Below, one piece after another: positions 34,766 to 44,084 of a stretch of 64,000 bases of DNA. Origin of the DNA: Geobacteraceae bacterium. Lineage in GTDB: Bacteria > Desulfobacterota > Desulfuromonadia > Desulfuromonadales > BM103. Within the stretch, counting starts at the first letter, position 1, and every line of letters starts with the position of its first letter. Where the stretch lies: positions 1 to 64,000 of the forward strand of contig JAHEDT010000011.1 of the NCBI GenBank assembly GCA_024641085.1, written 5' to 3'. A program made the position numbers and the translations under genes. Under the pieces are notes generated by a model. The model had not been told where the DNA came from. It searched no databases and saw only the letters and a program-made list of their open reading frames with translations.

Positions 34766-35836
34766 ATGTCGATAACTGCATATCGCTGGATGATGAATGG
34801 TGTCAGTGAGCCGTTGACCCGCCAGGAGTTTGTTGCCCAACCCGGGGCGGGTGAGGTCGTGGTGGAGGTGGCCGGTTGCGGGGTCTGCCACACTGATCTC
34901 GGCTTCTATTATGACGGCGTGCGGACCAATTCCGAACTGCCGCTGGCCCTGGGACATGAAATCAGCGGCCGGGTGGTCGCTGTCGGCGACGGGGCCGGCG
35001 ACTGGCTGCAGCGGGCGGTCATCATCCCGGCGGTCATCCCCTGTGGTGAGTGCGACCTGTGCAAACGCGGCAGGGGCACCATCTGCCGCAGCCAGAAGAT
35101 GCCAGGCAACGACATCCAGGGCGGCTTTGCCAGCCATATCGTGGTCCCGACCCGGGGCTTATGCCCGGTCGACGAGCAGCGCCTGGCGGCCGCTGGACTG
35201 GAACTGGCCGACGTCTCGGTGGTGGCTGATGCCGTGACCACCCCCTACCAGGCGGTCTACCAGGCGCAAGTCACCCCCGGGAGCCTGGCGATCGTCATCG
35301 GCGTCGGCGGCGTCGGCGGCTACTGTGTGCAGATGGCCAGGGCTTTCGGTGCCACGGTGGTCGCCATCGATATCGACCCGGACAAGCTGGAAGCGATCGC
35401 CGGCCATGGCGCGGCGATCACCTTCAACGCCCGCGAACTCGATGGCCGCGCGCTGAAAAAGGCGATCAGTACCTTTGCCAGGGAGAACGGCCTGCCGGCC
35501 ACCGAGTGGTTCATCTTCGAGTGTTCGGGCAGCAGGGCGGGCCAGGAATCCGCTTACGGCCTGATGGTGCACGGATCGACCTTGAGCGTGGTCGGTTTCA
35601 CCATGGACAAGGTTGAAGTCCGGCTGTCCAACCTGATGGCTTTTCACGCCCGCGCGCTGGGCAACTGGGGCTGTCTGCCGGAGCACTACCCGGGGGCCCT
35701 CGACCTGGTGCTCGACGGCAAGGTCCAGCTCAAGCCCTTCATCGAGCAGAAACCGCTCAGCGCCATCAACACGGTGTTCGATGACGTCCACCACCAGAAA
35801 ATGAAACGTCGCGCCATCCTGGTGCCCGACGCCTGA
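34766..35836 (+). CDS. had: 6-Hydroxycyclohex-1-ene-1-carbonyl-CoA dehydrogenase
   Basis: 356-aa zinc alcohol dehydrogenase. Catalytic zinc ligands in GCGVCHTD (C38/C41) and GHE (H64); structural zinc cysteines C93, C96, C99, C107; Rossmann motif GVGGVGGY. The sequence pattern and the following oah and dch genes identify it as Had of the anaerobic benzoyl-CoA pathway, oxidising the hydroxyl made by Dch to the 6-oxo compound with NAD+. Start at 34766 with AGGAGAAG upstream. Confidence 0.9.
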   Translation: MSITAYRWMMNGVSEPLTRQEFVAQPGAGEVVVEVAGCGVCHTDLGFYYDGVRTNSELPLALGHEISGRVVAVGDGAGDWLQRAVIIPAVIPCGECDLCKRGRGTICRSQKMPGNDIQGGFASHIVVPTRGLCPVDEQRLAAAGLELADVSVVADAVTTPYQAVYQAQVTPGSLAIVIGVGGVGGYCVQMARAFGATVVAIDIDPDKLEAIAGHGAAITFNARELDGRALKKAISTFARENGLPATEWFIFECSGSRAGQESAYGLMVHGSTLSVVGFTMDKVEVRLSNLMAFHARALGNWGCLPEHYPGALDLVLDGKVQLKPFIEQKPLSAINTVFDDVHHQKMKRRAILVPDA

Positions 35837-35865
35837 TATTTCCAGAGTTTTAGAGGAGGTTCAAG

Positions 35866-37011
35866 ATGGCAACGACTGACCAGATTATCGTCGCAACCGC
35901 ACCCGCCACGCTGATCGACCACAACCTGATCGACAAGGATATCGAGAGTCTCTGCGACGGCATGGTGAAATACGAAAAACGTCCGGCCCGGCGCCGCGAC
36001 GGTTCCGTGGCCGAGGGGCTCTTTAATGCCTGGATCATCTTCAACAATCCCAAGCAGTTCAACTCCTACACCACAGACATGGTCAAGGCCACTATCCTGG
36101 CTTTCCGCCGCGCCTCGGTAGATCGTGAAGTCAACGCCGTGGTCTTTACCGCGGTCGGCGACAAAGCCTTCTGCACCGGCGGCAATACCAAGGAATACGC
36201 CGAGTATTACGCCGGCAACCCGCAGGAATACCGCCAGTACATGCGCCTGTTCAACGACATGGTCTCGGCGATTCTCGGCTGCGACAAGCCGGTGGTCTGC
36301 CGGGTCAACGGCATGCGCATCGGTGGCGGTCAGGAGATCGGCATGGCCTGTGATTTCACGGTCGCCCACGACCTGGCGAACTTTGGCCAGGCCGGCCCCA
36401 AGCACGGCTCGGCAGCAATCGGCGGCGCCACCGATTTTCTGCCGGTCATGATCGGCTGCGAGCAGGCGATGATCTCGGGAACCCTTTGCGAACCCTTCTC
36501 GGCCCACAAGGCCGCGCGACTCGGCATCATCGCCGACGTGGTCCCGAGCCTCAAGATCGACGGCCAGTTTGTCGCCAACCCGACGGTGGTCACCGACCGC
36601 ATGTTCGACGAGTTCGGCCGGATCGTCCACGGCGAGTTCAAGACCGGCGCTGCCTTCAAGGAGGGCAGGGAACTGATGAAAACCGGTGAGATCGATCTGA
36701 GCATGCTCGACGAGAAAGTCGAGGAGCTCTGTGCCAAGCTGATCGAAACCTTCCCCGAATGCATGACCAAGAGTCTCGAGGAGCTGCGCAAGCCGAAGCT
36801 CCAAGCCTGGAACTGCAACAAGGAGAATTCCCGGGCCTGGCTGGCGCTCAACATGATGAACGAGGCCCGCACCGGCTTTCGCGCCTTCAACGAGGGCAAC
36901 AAGGAAATTGGCCGAGAGATCGATTTCGTCAAGCTGCGTCAGGGCCTGGCCAAGGGGGTCCCCTGGACCGAGGAGTTGATCGAGAGCCTGATGCCCGGTA
37001 AGGAGGCCTGA
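35866..37011 (+). CDS. oah: 6-Oxocyclohex-1-ene-1-carbonyl-CoA hydrolase (ring-opening, BamA)
   Basis: 381-aa crotonase-fold enzyme, the normal BamA/Oah length (longer than ordinary crotonases). It has the oxyanion segment AFCTGGNTKEYAEYY and GGGQEIGMACDF, both strongly conserved in BamA. It adds water twice and hydrolyses the ring carbon bond, giving 3-hydroxypimelyl-CoA. BamA is the standard marker gene for anaerobic aromatic degradation. GAGGAGG lies 6 nt before the ATG; 29 nt after had. Confidence 0.95.
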   Translation: MATTDQIIVATAPATLIDHNLIDKDIESLCDGMVKYEKRPARRRDGSVAEGLFNAWIIFNNPKQFNSYTTDMVKATILAFRRASVDREVNAVVFTAVGDKAFCTGGNTKEYAEYYAGNPQEYRQYMRLFNDMVSAILGCDKPVVCRVNGMRIGGGQEIGMACDFTVAHDLANFGQAGPKHGSAAIGGATDFLPVMIGCEQAMISGTLCEPFSAHKAARLGIIADVVPSLKIDGQFVANPTVVTDRMFDEFGRIVHGEFKTGAAFKEGRELMKTGEIDLSMLDEKVEELCAKLIETFPECMTKSLEELRKPKLQAWNCNKENSRAWLALNMMNEARTGFRAFNEGNKEIGREIDFVKLRQGLAKGVPWTEELIESLMPGKEA

Positions 37012-37012
37012 G

Positions 37013-37783
37013 ATGAGTGGGAGCCCACTGCAAGTCTGGCTCGACCGTGACGGCACCCTGCTGCGCCTGCGCCTGGCACGGCCCAAAGCCAACATCGTCG
37101 ATGCCGCCATGATCGCCGCCCTGGCCGCCGCGCTGGCGGAGTACAGGGAAACGTCGACCCTGCGCGCGGTCCTGCTCGACCATGACGGCCCGCATTTCAG
37201 CTTTGGCGCCAGCGTCGAAGAGCACCTGCCCGGCCAGTGCGCGGACATGCTCAGGGCGCTGCACGGCCTGGTGCGCAGCATGCTTGAATTCCCTTTGCCG
37301 CTGCTGGTGGCGATCAAAGGCCAGTGCCTCGGCGGCGGGCTGGAAGTCGCGGCCGCCGGCAGCATGCTGTTCGCCGCTGCCGACGCCAAGCTCGGCCAGC
37401 CGGAAATCAAGCTGGCGGTCTTTGCCCCGGCGGCCAGCTGCCTGCTTCCCGAGCGGATCGGCCAGCCCAGGGCTGAGGACCTGCTCTTTTCCGGGCGCAG
37501 CATGGGCGCCGAAGAAGCCCTGGCGACCGGGTTGGTCGACAGCCTGAGCGAGGATCCTGAAGCCGCGGCCCTGGCCTACTTCGACCAGCATCTGGCAGCG
37601 CACAGCGCCTGCACCCTGCGTTTCGCGGTGCTGGCTGCGCGGCTGGAGTACCGGCAACGTGTCATCGCCAAGCTGGACCGGGTTGAGCAACTCTACCTGT
37701 CGGAACTGATGGCCACACACGATGCGGTGGAAGGTTTGACGGCCTTTCTGGAAAAACGCCCGGCCAAGTGGGCGAACCGTTAG
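37013..37783 (+). CDS. dch: Cyclohexa-1,5-diene-1-carbonyl-CoA hydratase (BamR/Dch)
   Basis: 256-aa crotonase-family protein. The GGGLEVAAAGSMLFAAADAKLGQPE segment and FAPAAS loop match dienoyl-CoA hydratases of the benzoyl-CoA pathway. It hydrates the dienoyl-CoA made by benzoyl-CoA reductase, feeding Had. It starts 1 nt after the oah stop, so the two are coupled. Confidence 0.92.
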   Translation: MSGSPLQVWLDRDGTLLRLRLARPKANIVDAAMIAALAAALAEYRETSTLRAVLLDHDGPHFSFGASVEEHLPGQCADMLRALHGLVRSMLEFPLPLLVAIKGQCLGGGLEVAAAGSMLFAAADAKLGQPEIKLAVFAPAASCLLPERIGQPRAEDLLFSGRSMGAEEALATGLVDSLSEDPEAAALAYFDQHLAAHSACTLRFAVLAARLEYRQRVIAKLDRVEQLYLSELMATHDAVEGLTAFLEKRPAKWANR

Positions 37784-37857
37784 GGACTGTCCCCGGAGAG
37801 AGCGAGTTGAAGAACAGAGATGGGAGAACCCGTAGCGGGCCCAGTCCCCGGGACGCC
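37784..37857. repeat. GGGACTGTCCCC-type inverted element between dch and the amidohydrolase
   Basis: GGGACTGTCCCC starts 2 nt after the dch stop and an oppositely oriented GGGCCCAGTCCCC lies about 45 nt further. The pair resembles the short GGGGACAGTCCC-type palindromes dispersed in many deltaproteobacterial genomes. It may be a REP-like insertion in the operon. Confidence 0.4.
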
Positions 37858-38730
37858 ATGAACAAAGCTGACGACCAGGAAATCATCGACGTTCACTGCC
37901 ACTGCTTCGCCGGCAGGAGCCTGGCCGAGCTGATTGCCGCCGGCCTGACCAGGCTGCGCAGCGCCGGTGTCCGTCACCTGGCCGTGATGGGGCTGGTCAA
38001 CACCAGCTTCAGCGTCGAGGACATCAGGAAGCTGATTCCCGAAGGGTTTGATTACCTCGGCGAGCCGCTCTACTTTGAAGCCGATGACCTGCTGCAGTTT
38101 ACGCACGGCAGCGCCGGGATGCTCTTCCCGATGGTCGATACGCGCTGTTTGAGGGGGGATGTACCGGGCCTGCTGCAGAGTTACGTTGCGGACGGATTCC
38201 GGGGAATCAAGGGCCTCTACCTGGCAGACGACGGCAACGACCTGCGCCTCGCCGGGGTCCCCGAAGTTTTTGGCATCAGCCTCGAACAGTACCACCGGCG
38301 CGAATGGCAGATCTTCGCCTTTGCCGAGGCCAACGATCTACCGGTCCTCTATCACATGGATGCCGGACGTTATGGTGATGTCATGCGGGCCATGCTCGAT
38401 GATTTCCCCCGCCTGCGCATCAATTTTCCCCATTTCGGGATTGGTCGCAGAGCCTTCAGCGCAATTCTTCAGCGCTATCCCAACGTCTATACAGACATCG
38501 CCTACATGCTGCCGCACATCCAGAATAATCCCGGGAGTTACCGCGATTTCATATGCCGTTACCCGGATCGGGTCTGTTTCGGTTCCGATGCACTTCTCTA
38601 CCAACCCGAAATCGTCCTTCAATACATTGACCTGGTCAGGTCACTGGAACTGCCGAAGGAGGTCGAGCACCGGGTTTTTTCGGTAAATCCGCGCAGTTTC
38701 CTGGGGCTGGAGCCTGGAGCAGCGTCATAA
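37858..38730 (+). CDS. Amidohydrolase-2-family metal-dependent hydrolase
   Basis: 290-aa TIM-barrel protein with the metal motif HCHC-type H-x-H (IIDVHCHCF) near residue 11, later His ligands (YHMDAG; FPHFGIG) and the terminal Asp in FGSDALLY. The family includes decarboxylases and C-C or amide hydrolases. Substrate unknown; location between dch and benzoate-CoA ligase suggests a peripheral aromatic step. I use the ATG at 37858. A TTG at 37807 with GGAGAG upstream is an in-frame alternative adding 17 residues. Confidence 0.78.
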   Translation: MNKADDQEIIDVHCHCFAGRSLAELIAAGLTRLRSAGVRHLAVMGLVNTSFSVEDIRKLIPEGFDYLGEPLYFEADDLLQFTHGSAGMLFPMVDTRCLRGDVPGLLQSYVADGFRGIKGLYLADDGNDLRLAGVPEVFGISLEQYHRREWQIFAFAEANDLPVLYHMDAGRYGDVMRAMLDDFPRLRINFPHFGIGRRAFSAILQRYPNVYTDIAYMLPHIQNNPGSYRDFICRYPDRVCFGSDALLYQPEIVLQYIDLVRSLELPKEVEHRVFSVNPRSFLGLEPGAAS

Positions 38731-38881
38731 GCCGAGCGAGTCCGGGGCGCATGCTTTGCCGTCTGGCAAGGAGGGCACCTGCCCGGCGGCTCTAGAAAAA
38801 AACGGCACGGCTGAGAATCTCCTCAGTCAATATTTCAATTCGCAACATCCTACCGGTTGCTGTCGGCAGGGAGGATCCGTG

Positions 38882-40474
38882 ATGAAAGACCATACCGTCG
38901 TAGTCGATAGGACCACAGAGCCTTCAACGTTACATTACGCACCGGTTTTCAATGTCGCGGGCCCCTTTATCGACCGCCATTGTGCTGAAGGACGTGCCGA
39001 CAAAACGGCGATCCGAACCAGCCAGGGAGCCAAGATCAGTTACCGCCAGTTGGCGGACAACGTAAACCGCTGCGGGAATGTATTGCTGGAACTCGGTCTC
39101 GAACGGGGAGATCGCGTCCTCCTGATCGTCAAGGACTGTGCCGAGTTTTTTTATGGCTTCTGGGGGGCGATCAAGGCCGGTCTGATCCCGGTGCCGGTCA
39201 ATACCCTGCTGCGTGCCAAAGACTACGCCTACATCCTTGCCGATTCCGGCTGCAGTGCGCTGATCTACTCGCCGGAATACACCCTTGAGGTGCAAGCGGC
39301 CCTGTCGCAGCTTGAGTCATCTCAACCCCTTGGAATTTGTGTCGAGGGAGGCGAGAGCAGCCTGCAGGAGTTGCTGTTCCAGGCGTCTGCCGAGCTTGAG
39401 CCGGTGGCGACAACTGCCGAAGACGACTGCTTCTGGCTCTACTCCTCAGGTTCGACCGGCAGCCCCAAGGGGGCGGTGCACCGCCACCGGGACATGGTTG
39501 TCTCGAGTCAATTCTACGGGGTCGAAGTTCTCGGCATTCGCGAGGACGACATCTGCTTTTCTGCGGCCAAGCTCTTTTTCGCCTATGGGCTTGGCAACGG
39601 CATGACCTTCCCGCTCTGGGTCGGTGCAAGCACCGTACTGTACGATGCCCGCCCGGGCCCGCAATCGACCTTCGAAACCATCGAGCAGTTTAAGCCGACG
39701 CTGTTCTACGGTGTGCCGACACTTTATGCCGCCCAGTTGCAGGCGCTCAAGGCCCAGCATCCTGAGCTGTCCTCCTTGAGACTTTGCATCTCGGCCGGTG
39801 AGGCCCTGCCGGCTGATATCTTCAACCGTTGGCGGGAAGCGACTGGACTGGTCATTCTCGATGGCATTGGCTCCACCGAAGCCCTGCATATTTTCATCTC
39901 CAACCGCGTAGACGATATCTTGCCCGGTTCCAGCGGGCGGGTAGTCCCCGGCTACCAGCTGCGGATCAGCGATGAGGACGGCCAGGACGTGCCGGTCGGG
40001 GGATCCGGAAGACTGTGGATTCGAGGCGATTCAACCGCTCGCTGCTATTGGAACAACCCGGAAAAGAGCGCCCAGACCATGGTGGCGGGCTGGCTGGACA
40101 CCGGCGACACCTATTTTCAGGATTCCGCCGGCTATTATCACTATTGCGGCCGCAACGACGATATGATCAAGGTCGGCGGCATCTGGTGCTCACCGTTCGA
40201 GATCGAAGCCAAGCTGATCGAGCATGTCGCAGTGCTTGAAGCGGCGGTGGTCGGCCGGCCCGACGGGGACGGGCTGGTCAAGCCCGAGGCGTATGTCATT
40301 CTGAAGGACCATGAAGAAGCCACGGCCGGCATTGCCGAGGAACTGCGCTTACATTGCAAGGAAGGGCTGGCTCCCTACAAGTTTCCGCGCCAGTTTCACT
40401 TCGTGTCCGAACTGCCGAAGACCGCGACCGGCAAGATCCAGCGTTACAAGCTGCGCAGCCAACCACAACCGTAA
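38882..40474 (+). CDS. Benzoate-CoA ligase-family acyl-CoA synthetase
   Basis: 530 aa from the ATG with GGAGG at 7 nt. ANL-superfamily motifs: YSSGSTGSPKG (AMP loop), the KLFFAYGLGNGMTFPL segment that marks benzoate-CoA ligases, and a C-terminal PKTATGK with the catalytic Lys at about 518. It makes benzoyl-CoA (or a close analogue) from the acid, ATP and CoA in the cytoplasm. P-x4-G-K is the motif at which acyl-CoA synthetases are acetylated and switched off. A HDAC-like deacetylase gene converges on it from 27 nt away. Confidence 0.92.
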   Translation: MKDHTVVVDRTTEPSTLHYAPVFNVAGPFIDRHCAEGRADKTAIRTSQGAKISYRQLADNVNRCGNVLLELGLERGDRVLLIVKDCAEFFYGFWGAIKAGLIPVPVNTLLRAKDYAYILADSGCSALIYSPEYTLEVQAALSQLESSQPLGICVEGGESSLQELLFQASAELEPVATTAEDDCFWLYSSGSTGSPKGAVHRHRDMVVSSQFYGVEVLGIREDDICFSAAKLFFAYGLGNGMTFPLWVGASTVLYDARPGPQSTFETIEQFKPTLFYGVPTLYAAQLQALKAQHPELSSLRLCISAGEALPADIFNRWREATGLVILDGIGSTEALHIFISNRVDDILPGSSGRVVPGYQLRISDEDGQDVPVGGSGRLWIRGDSTARCYWNNPEKSAQTMVAGWLDTGDTYFQDSAGYYHYCGRNDDMIKVGGIWCSPFEIEAKLIEHVAVLEAAVVGRPDGDGLVKPEAYVILKDHEEATAGIAEELRLHCKEGLAPYKFPRQFHFVSELPKTATGKIQRYKLRSQPQP

Positions 40475-40501
40475 TGGCTTCCGGCGATTGTCGGGGGCTG
40501 A

Positions 40502-41494
40502 TTAGACGCCCGCGGCGTACGCCAAAGCCAGATCCTCGATGATCGCCGGCAGCAGGCGCTCGAGTACGGTCATCGAATAACCCCCTTCCAGGAACAGCCC
40601 GATTCTCCCCCGGCAATACTCCCGGGCCACGGCATGCAGCTGACTTACGGCCGACCGGAAATGATGGTCCTCGACGTGCATGACGCCGAAGGGGTCGTCC
40701 TGGTGGGCGTCAAACCCCGCGTTCACCAGCAGGTAGTCCGGGCGGAGCTTGTTCTCGAAGCTGTGCAAATGACTCTCGAACTGCTGCAGCCACTGGTTGC
40801 CGGAACTGTCCAGGGGGAGGGTGATGTTGCACGTGCAACCCGTGCCGGCCCCCCGTCCGGTCTCCTGCCTGTGGCCGGTATTGGGGTAAATGTGTTCTGG
40901 TTCGCCGTGCAGTGAGTAATAGAAAATCCCCGGATCGTCATAATAGAGGAAGTTGAGGCCGTGCCCGTGATGAACGTCGAAGTCGACCACCAGGAACGCT
41001 GCTTCCGGCTGTTTGCAGCGAATGGTTTCGATGACCAGGGCGGTGTGGTTGACAAAACAGAACCCTTCGGCTCTCTTCCTTCCGGCGTGGTGCCCTGGCG
41101 GGCGCACCAGCGCGAAGCCGGCCCCCCCTCCAAGCAGGGTCGTTGCCAGGCTCAGGGCGCAGCCACCAGCGGCCAGCACCGCACGAAAGGTCTGCGGGCA
41201 GATGTGGTTGTCGTAGGACATGAAGTAGGGGTGTGCGTGCTGGCAGGCGCTCCTGAGCCGCTCGAGGTAGTCGATGTCGTGGACCCGCTCCAACTCGGCA
41301 ATCCGCGCTGGCGGCGGGGTTTGCCAGGAGATCGGCAGCGTCGGGGCCAGCCGGGCACAGCCGCGCAGGACGCTTTGCAGCCGACCGGGGGTCTCCGGGT
41401 GGTCAACTCCGACTTCGTGGAGCAGGCAATCCGGATGGGAATAGACCTGGAAGAGCTCTTCCCGGTAAGGGAAGCGCCCGGCAAGCTCCTTCAT
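40502..41494 (-). CDS. Histone deacetylase-family protein (AcuC/LdaA-like lysine deacetylase)
   Basis: 330 aa, arginase/deacetylase fold. H135-H136 (PPGHHAG) and zinc ligands D173, H175 (DFDVHHG) and D262 (GFDAHQDD) are intact; EGGYS near 309 supplies the catalytic Tyr. Bacterial members deacetylate acyl-CoA synthetases (LdaA on benzoate-CoA ligase in Rhodopseudomonas; AcuC on acetyl-CoA synthetase) or acetylpolyamines. Its position opposite a benzoate-CoA ligase supports the former. Overlaps the CoA-transferase/GNAT gene by 4 nt. Confidence 0.88.
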   Translation of the reverse strand: MKELAGRFPYREELFQVYSHPDCLLHEVGVDHPETPGRLQSVLRGCARLAPTLPISWQTPPPARIAELERVHDIDYLERLRSACQHAHPYFMSYDNHICPQTFRAVLAAGGCALSLATTLLGGGAGFALVRPPGHHAGRKRAEGFCFVNHTALVIETIRCKQPEAAFLVVDFDVHHGHGLNFLYYDDPGIFYYSLHGEPEHIYPNTGHRQETGRGAGTGCTCNITLPLDSSGNQWLQQFESHLHSFENKLRPDYLLVNAGFDAHQDDPFGVMHVEDHHFRSAVSQLHAVAREYCRGRIGLFLEGGYSMTVLERLLPAIIEDLALAYAAGV

Positions 41495-43320
41495 GAGCCC
41501 TCCAGGGAGAGGATGTAATCGAGCTCCATAGGGTCTTCAGCCTGCTCGCTGCTGAAGTGGAATTTTTCGAACACCCGGCGCATCGGGTGGTTGTCCTTAC
41601 GTACGTTGGCGACCAGGGTCTTCACCCCGCGCTGGCGGGCGATGTCGATCAGCTTGTTCAGCAGCAGGCTGGCCAGTCCGCGGTCACGCTTGTCTTCATG
41701 CACGACAAAAGCGGCCTCCGCGCTCAGACCATCGTCTAAAGTGTAATAGCGGCCAACGGCCAGGATGACTTCGCGCGGGCCCTGACGTTCAACGATGCAG
41801 AGCGCCATGTCCTTGGTCAGGTCGGTGTTGACCAGACGATAGGCTCGTTCCGTACCCATTTTCTTCGGCTCGTTGCGGTATCTCTGGAAGAGAGTCACCG
41901 AATCGTGGGAATAGAAAAAACTCTGCAGGCGCAGCTGGTCGGAGGGGTGGAGCGGGCGCAGGAAATATTCCTCATCCTGAAGGTTCAGACGCAAGACCTC
42001 GGTTTCTCCCAGTTCCTTCACCGGCGCCGGCGTGCTGCGCTGGTAAGCGGGGACCCTGCCCGACTGCAGCATGTCTTCGAGCAGCTGTTCACGGAATTGC
42101 GGGTGGGCGACCTGGATCAGCTCCATGACCCGTTCACGGATGCTGCGCCCCCGCAGGGTCGCGATCCCGTATTCCGTGACCACGTAGTGAACGTCGCCAC
42201 TTGTGGCGACCACCCCGGATCCACGGCTGATATCCGAGACGATGCGTGACACCGTGCCCTCCTTGGCCGTGGATGGCAGGGCGATGATGGGCCGCCCCCC
42301 CCGGCTCATACCGGCACCGCGGATGAAATCGACCTGGCCACCGATGCCGCTGTAGAATTGCCCTTCGATCGAATCGGAGACAATCTGCCCGGTCAGATCG
42401 ACCTGGGTGGCGCTGGTAATCGAGATCATCTTGTGGTTGCGGGCAATCACCGCCGGGTTGTTGACGTATTCCGACCCGTGGAACTCGATGTGCGGGTTGT
42501 TGTCGATAAACTCGTAGAGCTCGTGGCTGCCGCAGCAGAAAGAAGTGATCGTCTTGCCTTCGTGCAGCCCTTTCAGGCGGTTGGTGATGTTGCCGTTGCG
42601 GTAAAGCTGCAGCAGTCCGTCGCCGAACATCTCGGTGTGCACCCCCAGGTCGTTGTGACCTTTCAGCTGGTGGAGCGCCGCTTGGGGGACTCGTCCGATA
42701 CCGACCTGAAGGGTACAGCCATCCTCGATCAGCAGCGAGACATACTTGCCGATTTGCAGGGCAGTGTCGTCCAGGGCGACCGGGGGAGGCACGGGGAGCG
42801 GTTCGGAGACCCTGATGCAGGCCGCGATCTCGTCCTTGTGCAGATAGCACTGGCCGAAGGTGCGGGGCATCTGGTCGTTGACCTGGGCCAGGATGTACTT
42901 GGCCGACTTGGCGGCCGCCATGACGATGTCGACCGAGACGCCCAGGGAACAGTACCCCTGGGCATCGGGCGGGGTCACCTGGACGAAGGCGATGTCGACG
43001 GGGAGGATGTCGTCCTTGAGCAGGCCGGGGATTTCCGACAGGGAGCAGGGGGTGTAATCAGCCCGGCCCGTGCGGACGGCCTCGCGGGTGCCCTCGTCAA
43101 GAAAGAAGGTGTTGACATGCAGGTTGTGCTCATACGCAGGATCGCTCCACGGGGCATGGCCCATGCTGAGCATGTTGATGAACTCCAGGTCGCTGAAGTG
43201 CCTGACGGATTTCAGGAACAGATCGATCAGCGCATGGGGACAGGCCGCGCCCGTACCGAGAAAAATGCGATAGCCGTTCTTGATGAACTTGTTCCAGGTG
43301 CTGGCGGTGAGCTCTTCCAT
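41491..43320 (-). CDS. Acetyl-CoA hydrolase/transferase fused to a GNAT acetyltransferase domain
   Basis: 609 aa from the ATG at 43320; a frame open to 43482 overlaps the transglutaminase gene and is rejected. Residues 1 to about 430 are a CoA-transferase of the acetate/4-hydroxybutyrate type (VGIGRVPQAAL; LGVHTEMFGDG with the likely catalytic Glu). About 445-609 is a GNAT fold (VHEDKRDRGLASLLLNKL acetyl-CoA loop). This fusion occurs in several anaerobic delta-proteobacteria. The GNAT part could acetylate a lysine on a partner enzyme; the deacetylase encoded just downstream would reverse it. Confidence 0.9.
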   Translation of the reverse strand: MEELTASTWNKFIKNGYRIFLGTGAACPHALIDLFLKSVRHFSDLEFINMLSMGHAPWSDPAYEHNLHVNTFFLDEGTREAVRTGRADYTPCSLSEIPGLLKDDILPVDIAFVQVTPPDAQGYCSLGVSVDIVMAAAKSAKYILAQVNDQMPRTFGQCYLHKDEIAACIRVSEPLPVPPPVALDDTALQIGKYVSLLIEDGCTLQVGIGRVPQAALHQLKGHNDLGVHTEMFGDGLLQLYRNGNITNRLKGLHEGKTITSFCCGSHELYEFIDNNPHIEFHGSEYVNNPAVIARNHKMISITSATQVDLTGQIVSDSIEGQFYSGIGGQVDFIRGAGMSRGGRPIIALPSTAKEGTVSRIVSDISRGSGVVATSGDVHYVVTEYGIATLRGRSIRERVMELIQVAHPQFREQLLEDMLQSGRVPAYQRSTPAPVKELGETEVLRLNLQDEEYFLRPLHPSDQLRLQSFFYSHDSVTLFQRYRNEPKKMGTERAYRLVNTDLTKDMALCIVERQGPREVILAVGRYYTLDDGLSAEAAFVVHEDKRDRGLASLLLNKLIDIARQRGVKTLVANVRKDNHPMRRVFEKFHFSSEQAEDPMELDYILSLEGS

Positions 43321-43378
43321 GTCGCTAGCCTCTCGTGGATCACCGGGTTTGGCTGATTGATGCCTGAATGCAGTGCAG

Positions 43379-44032
43379 CTAAACGATTTCCGCGTCGGCC
43401 GCAAAGTCTCCGGTACAACGGTTTCCAAGTAGCTTCGGGCTGTGTTTGCGCCAGGTGGCGAGAATCCGGTCGAGCGGCACATCGGCGAAACAGCCGCGCA
43501 TTTTCAGGTACTCCATATGACGGCGCTGGTCGACATCGTAAGGGTGAAAGATAGAATCCTCCCGACCGTTGAATTCGAGGGGCTTGACCCGGAAGCGGCT
43601 GCAGAGTTCCAGGTTGAAGGCGGGGGTTGACTTAACCCAGCAGCCTTCCAGGTAGAACTCGGTGAAGGCGTGCCAGCGCATGATATCGCCATTGTTGATC
43701 GCCCTCAGACGCGGGCTGTTCAGGTGGTTCTGCACGTCACCGAACCCGATCCGTGCCGGGATGCCCACGGCGCGCCCGCAGGCGGCCAGCAGGGACGCCT
43801 TTGAAATGCAGAAGCCGAAGCCGTTGCGCAGCACACTGCTGGCACGGTACATCTCCGGATCGGCGTAATCGAGGTAGGGAGTGTAGCGAATGCCGTCACG
43901 GACCCGGTAGTAGAGGTCTACGGCCTGCTCCACGCTCGAAGCCCCGGCTGCCAGCGACGCACGGGAGAAGTCCCGGATCGAGGGATGGTCGCTGTCTATA
44001 AATTGCGCGGCTTCAAGAAAGCGCTGGTCCAT
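43379..44032 (-). CDS. Transglutaminase-like domain protein
   Basis: 217 aa. The papain-like core shows C75 (GFCISKAS) and H121 (RWHAFTEFYL). The third residue, usually Asp, falls at STPAFN and may be N140. No signal peptide or membrane segment, so cytosolic. Such proteins can be proteases or amide-forming enzymes; the substrate is unknown. Co-oriented with the CoA-transferase/GNAT and deacetylase genes (58 nt gap), and so part of that cassette. Confidence 0.8.
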   Translation of the reverse strand: MDQRFLEAAQFIDSDHPSIRDFSRASLAAGASSVEQAVDLYYRVRDGIRYTPYLDYADPEMYRASSVLRNGFGFCISKASLLAACGRAVGIPARIGFGDVQNHLNSPRLRAINNGDIMRWHAFTEFYLEGCWVKSTPAFNLELCSRFRVKPLEFNGREDSIFHPYDVDQRRHMEYLKMRGCFADVPLDRILATWRKHSPKLLGNRCTGDFAADAEIV

Positions 44033-44084
44033 ACTCGATAGGACTCCTTGTCACCGTTGTGGATCATGGCCGGGGGGGCTCAGT

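Noticed and set aside
38731-38881. Sigma-54 promoter before benzoate-CoA ligase (TGGCA...TGC pattern around 38764)
   Set aside because: Spacing between the GG and GC elements is wrong.
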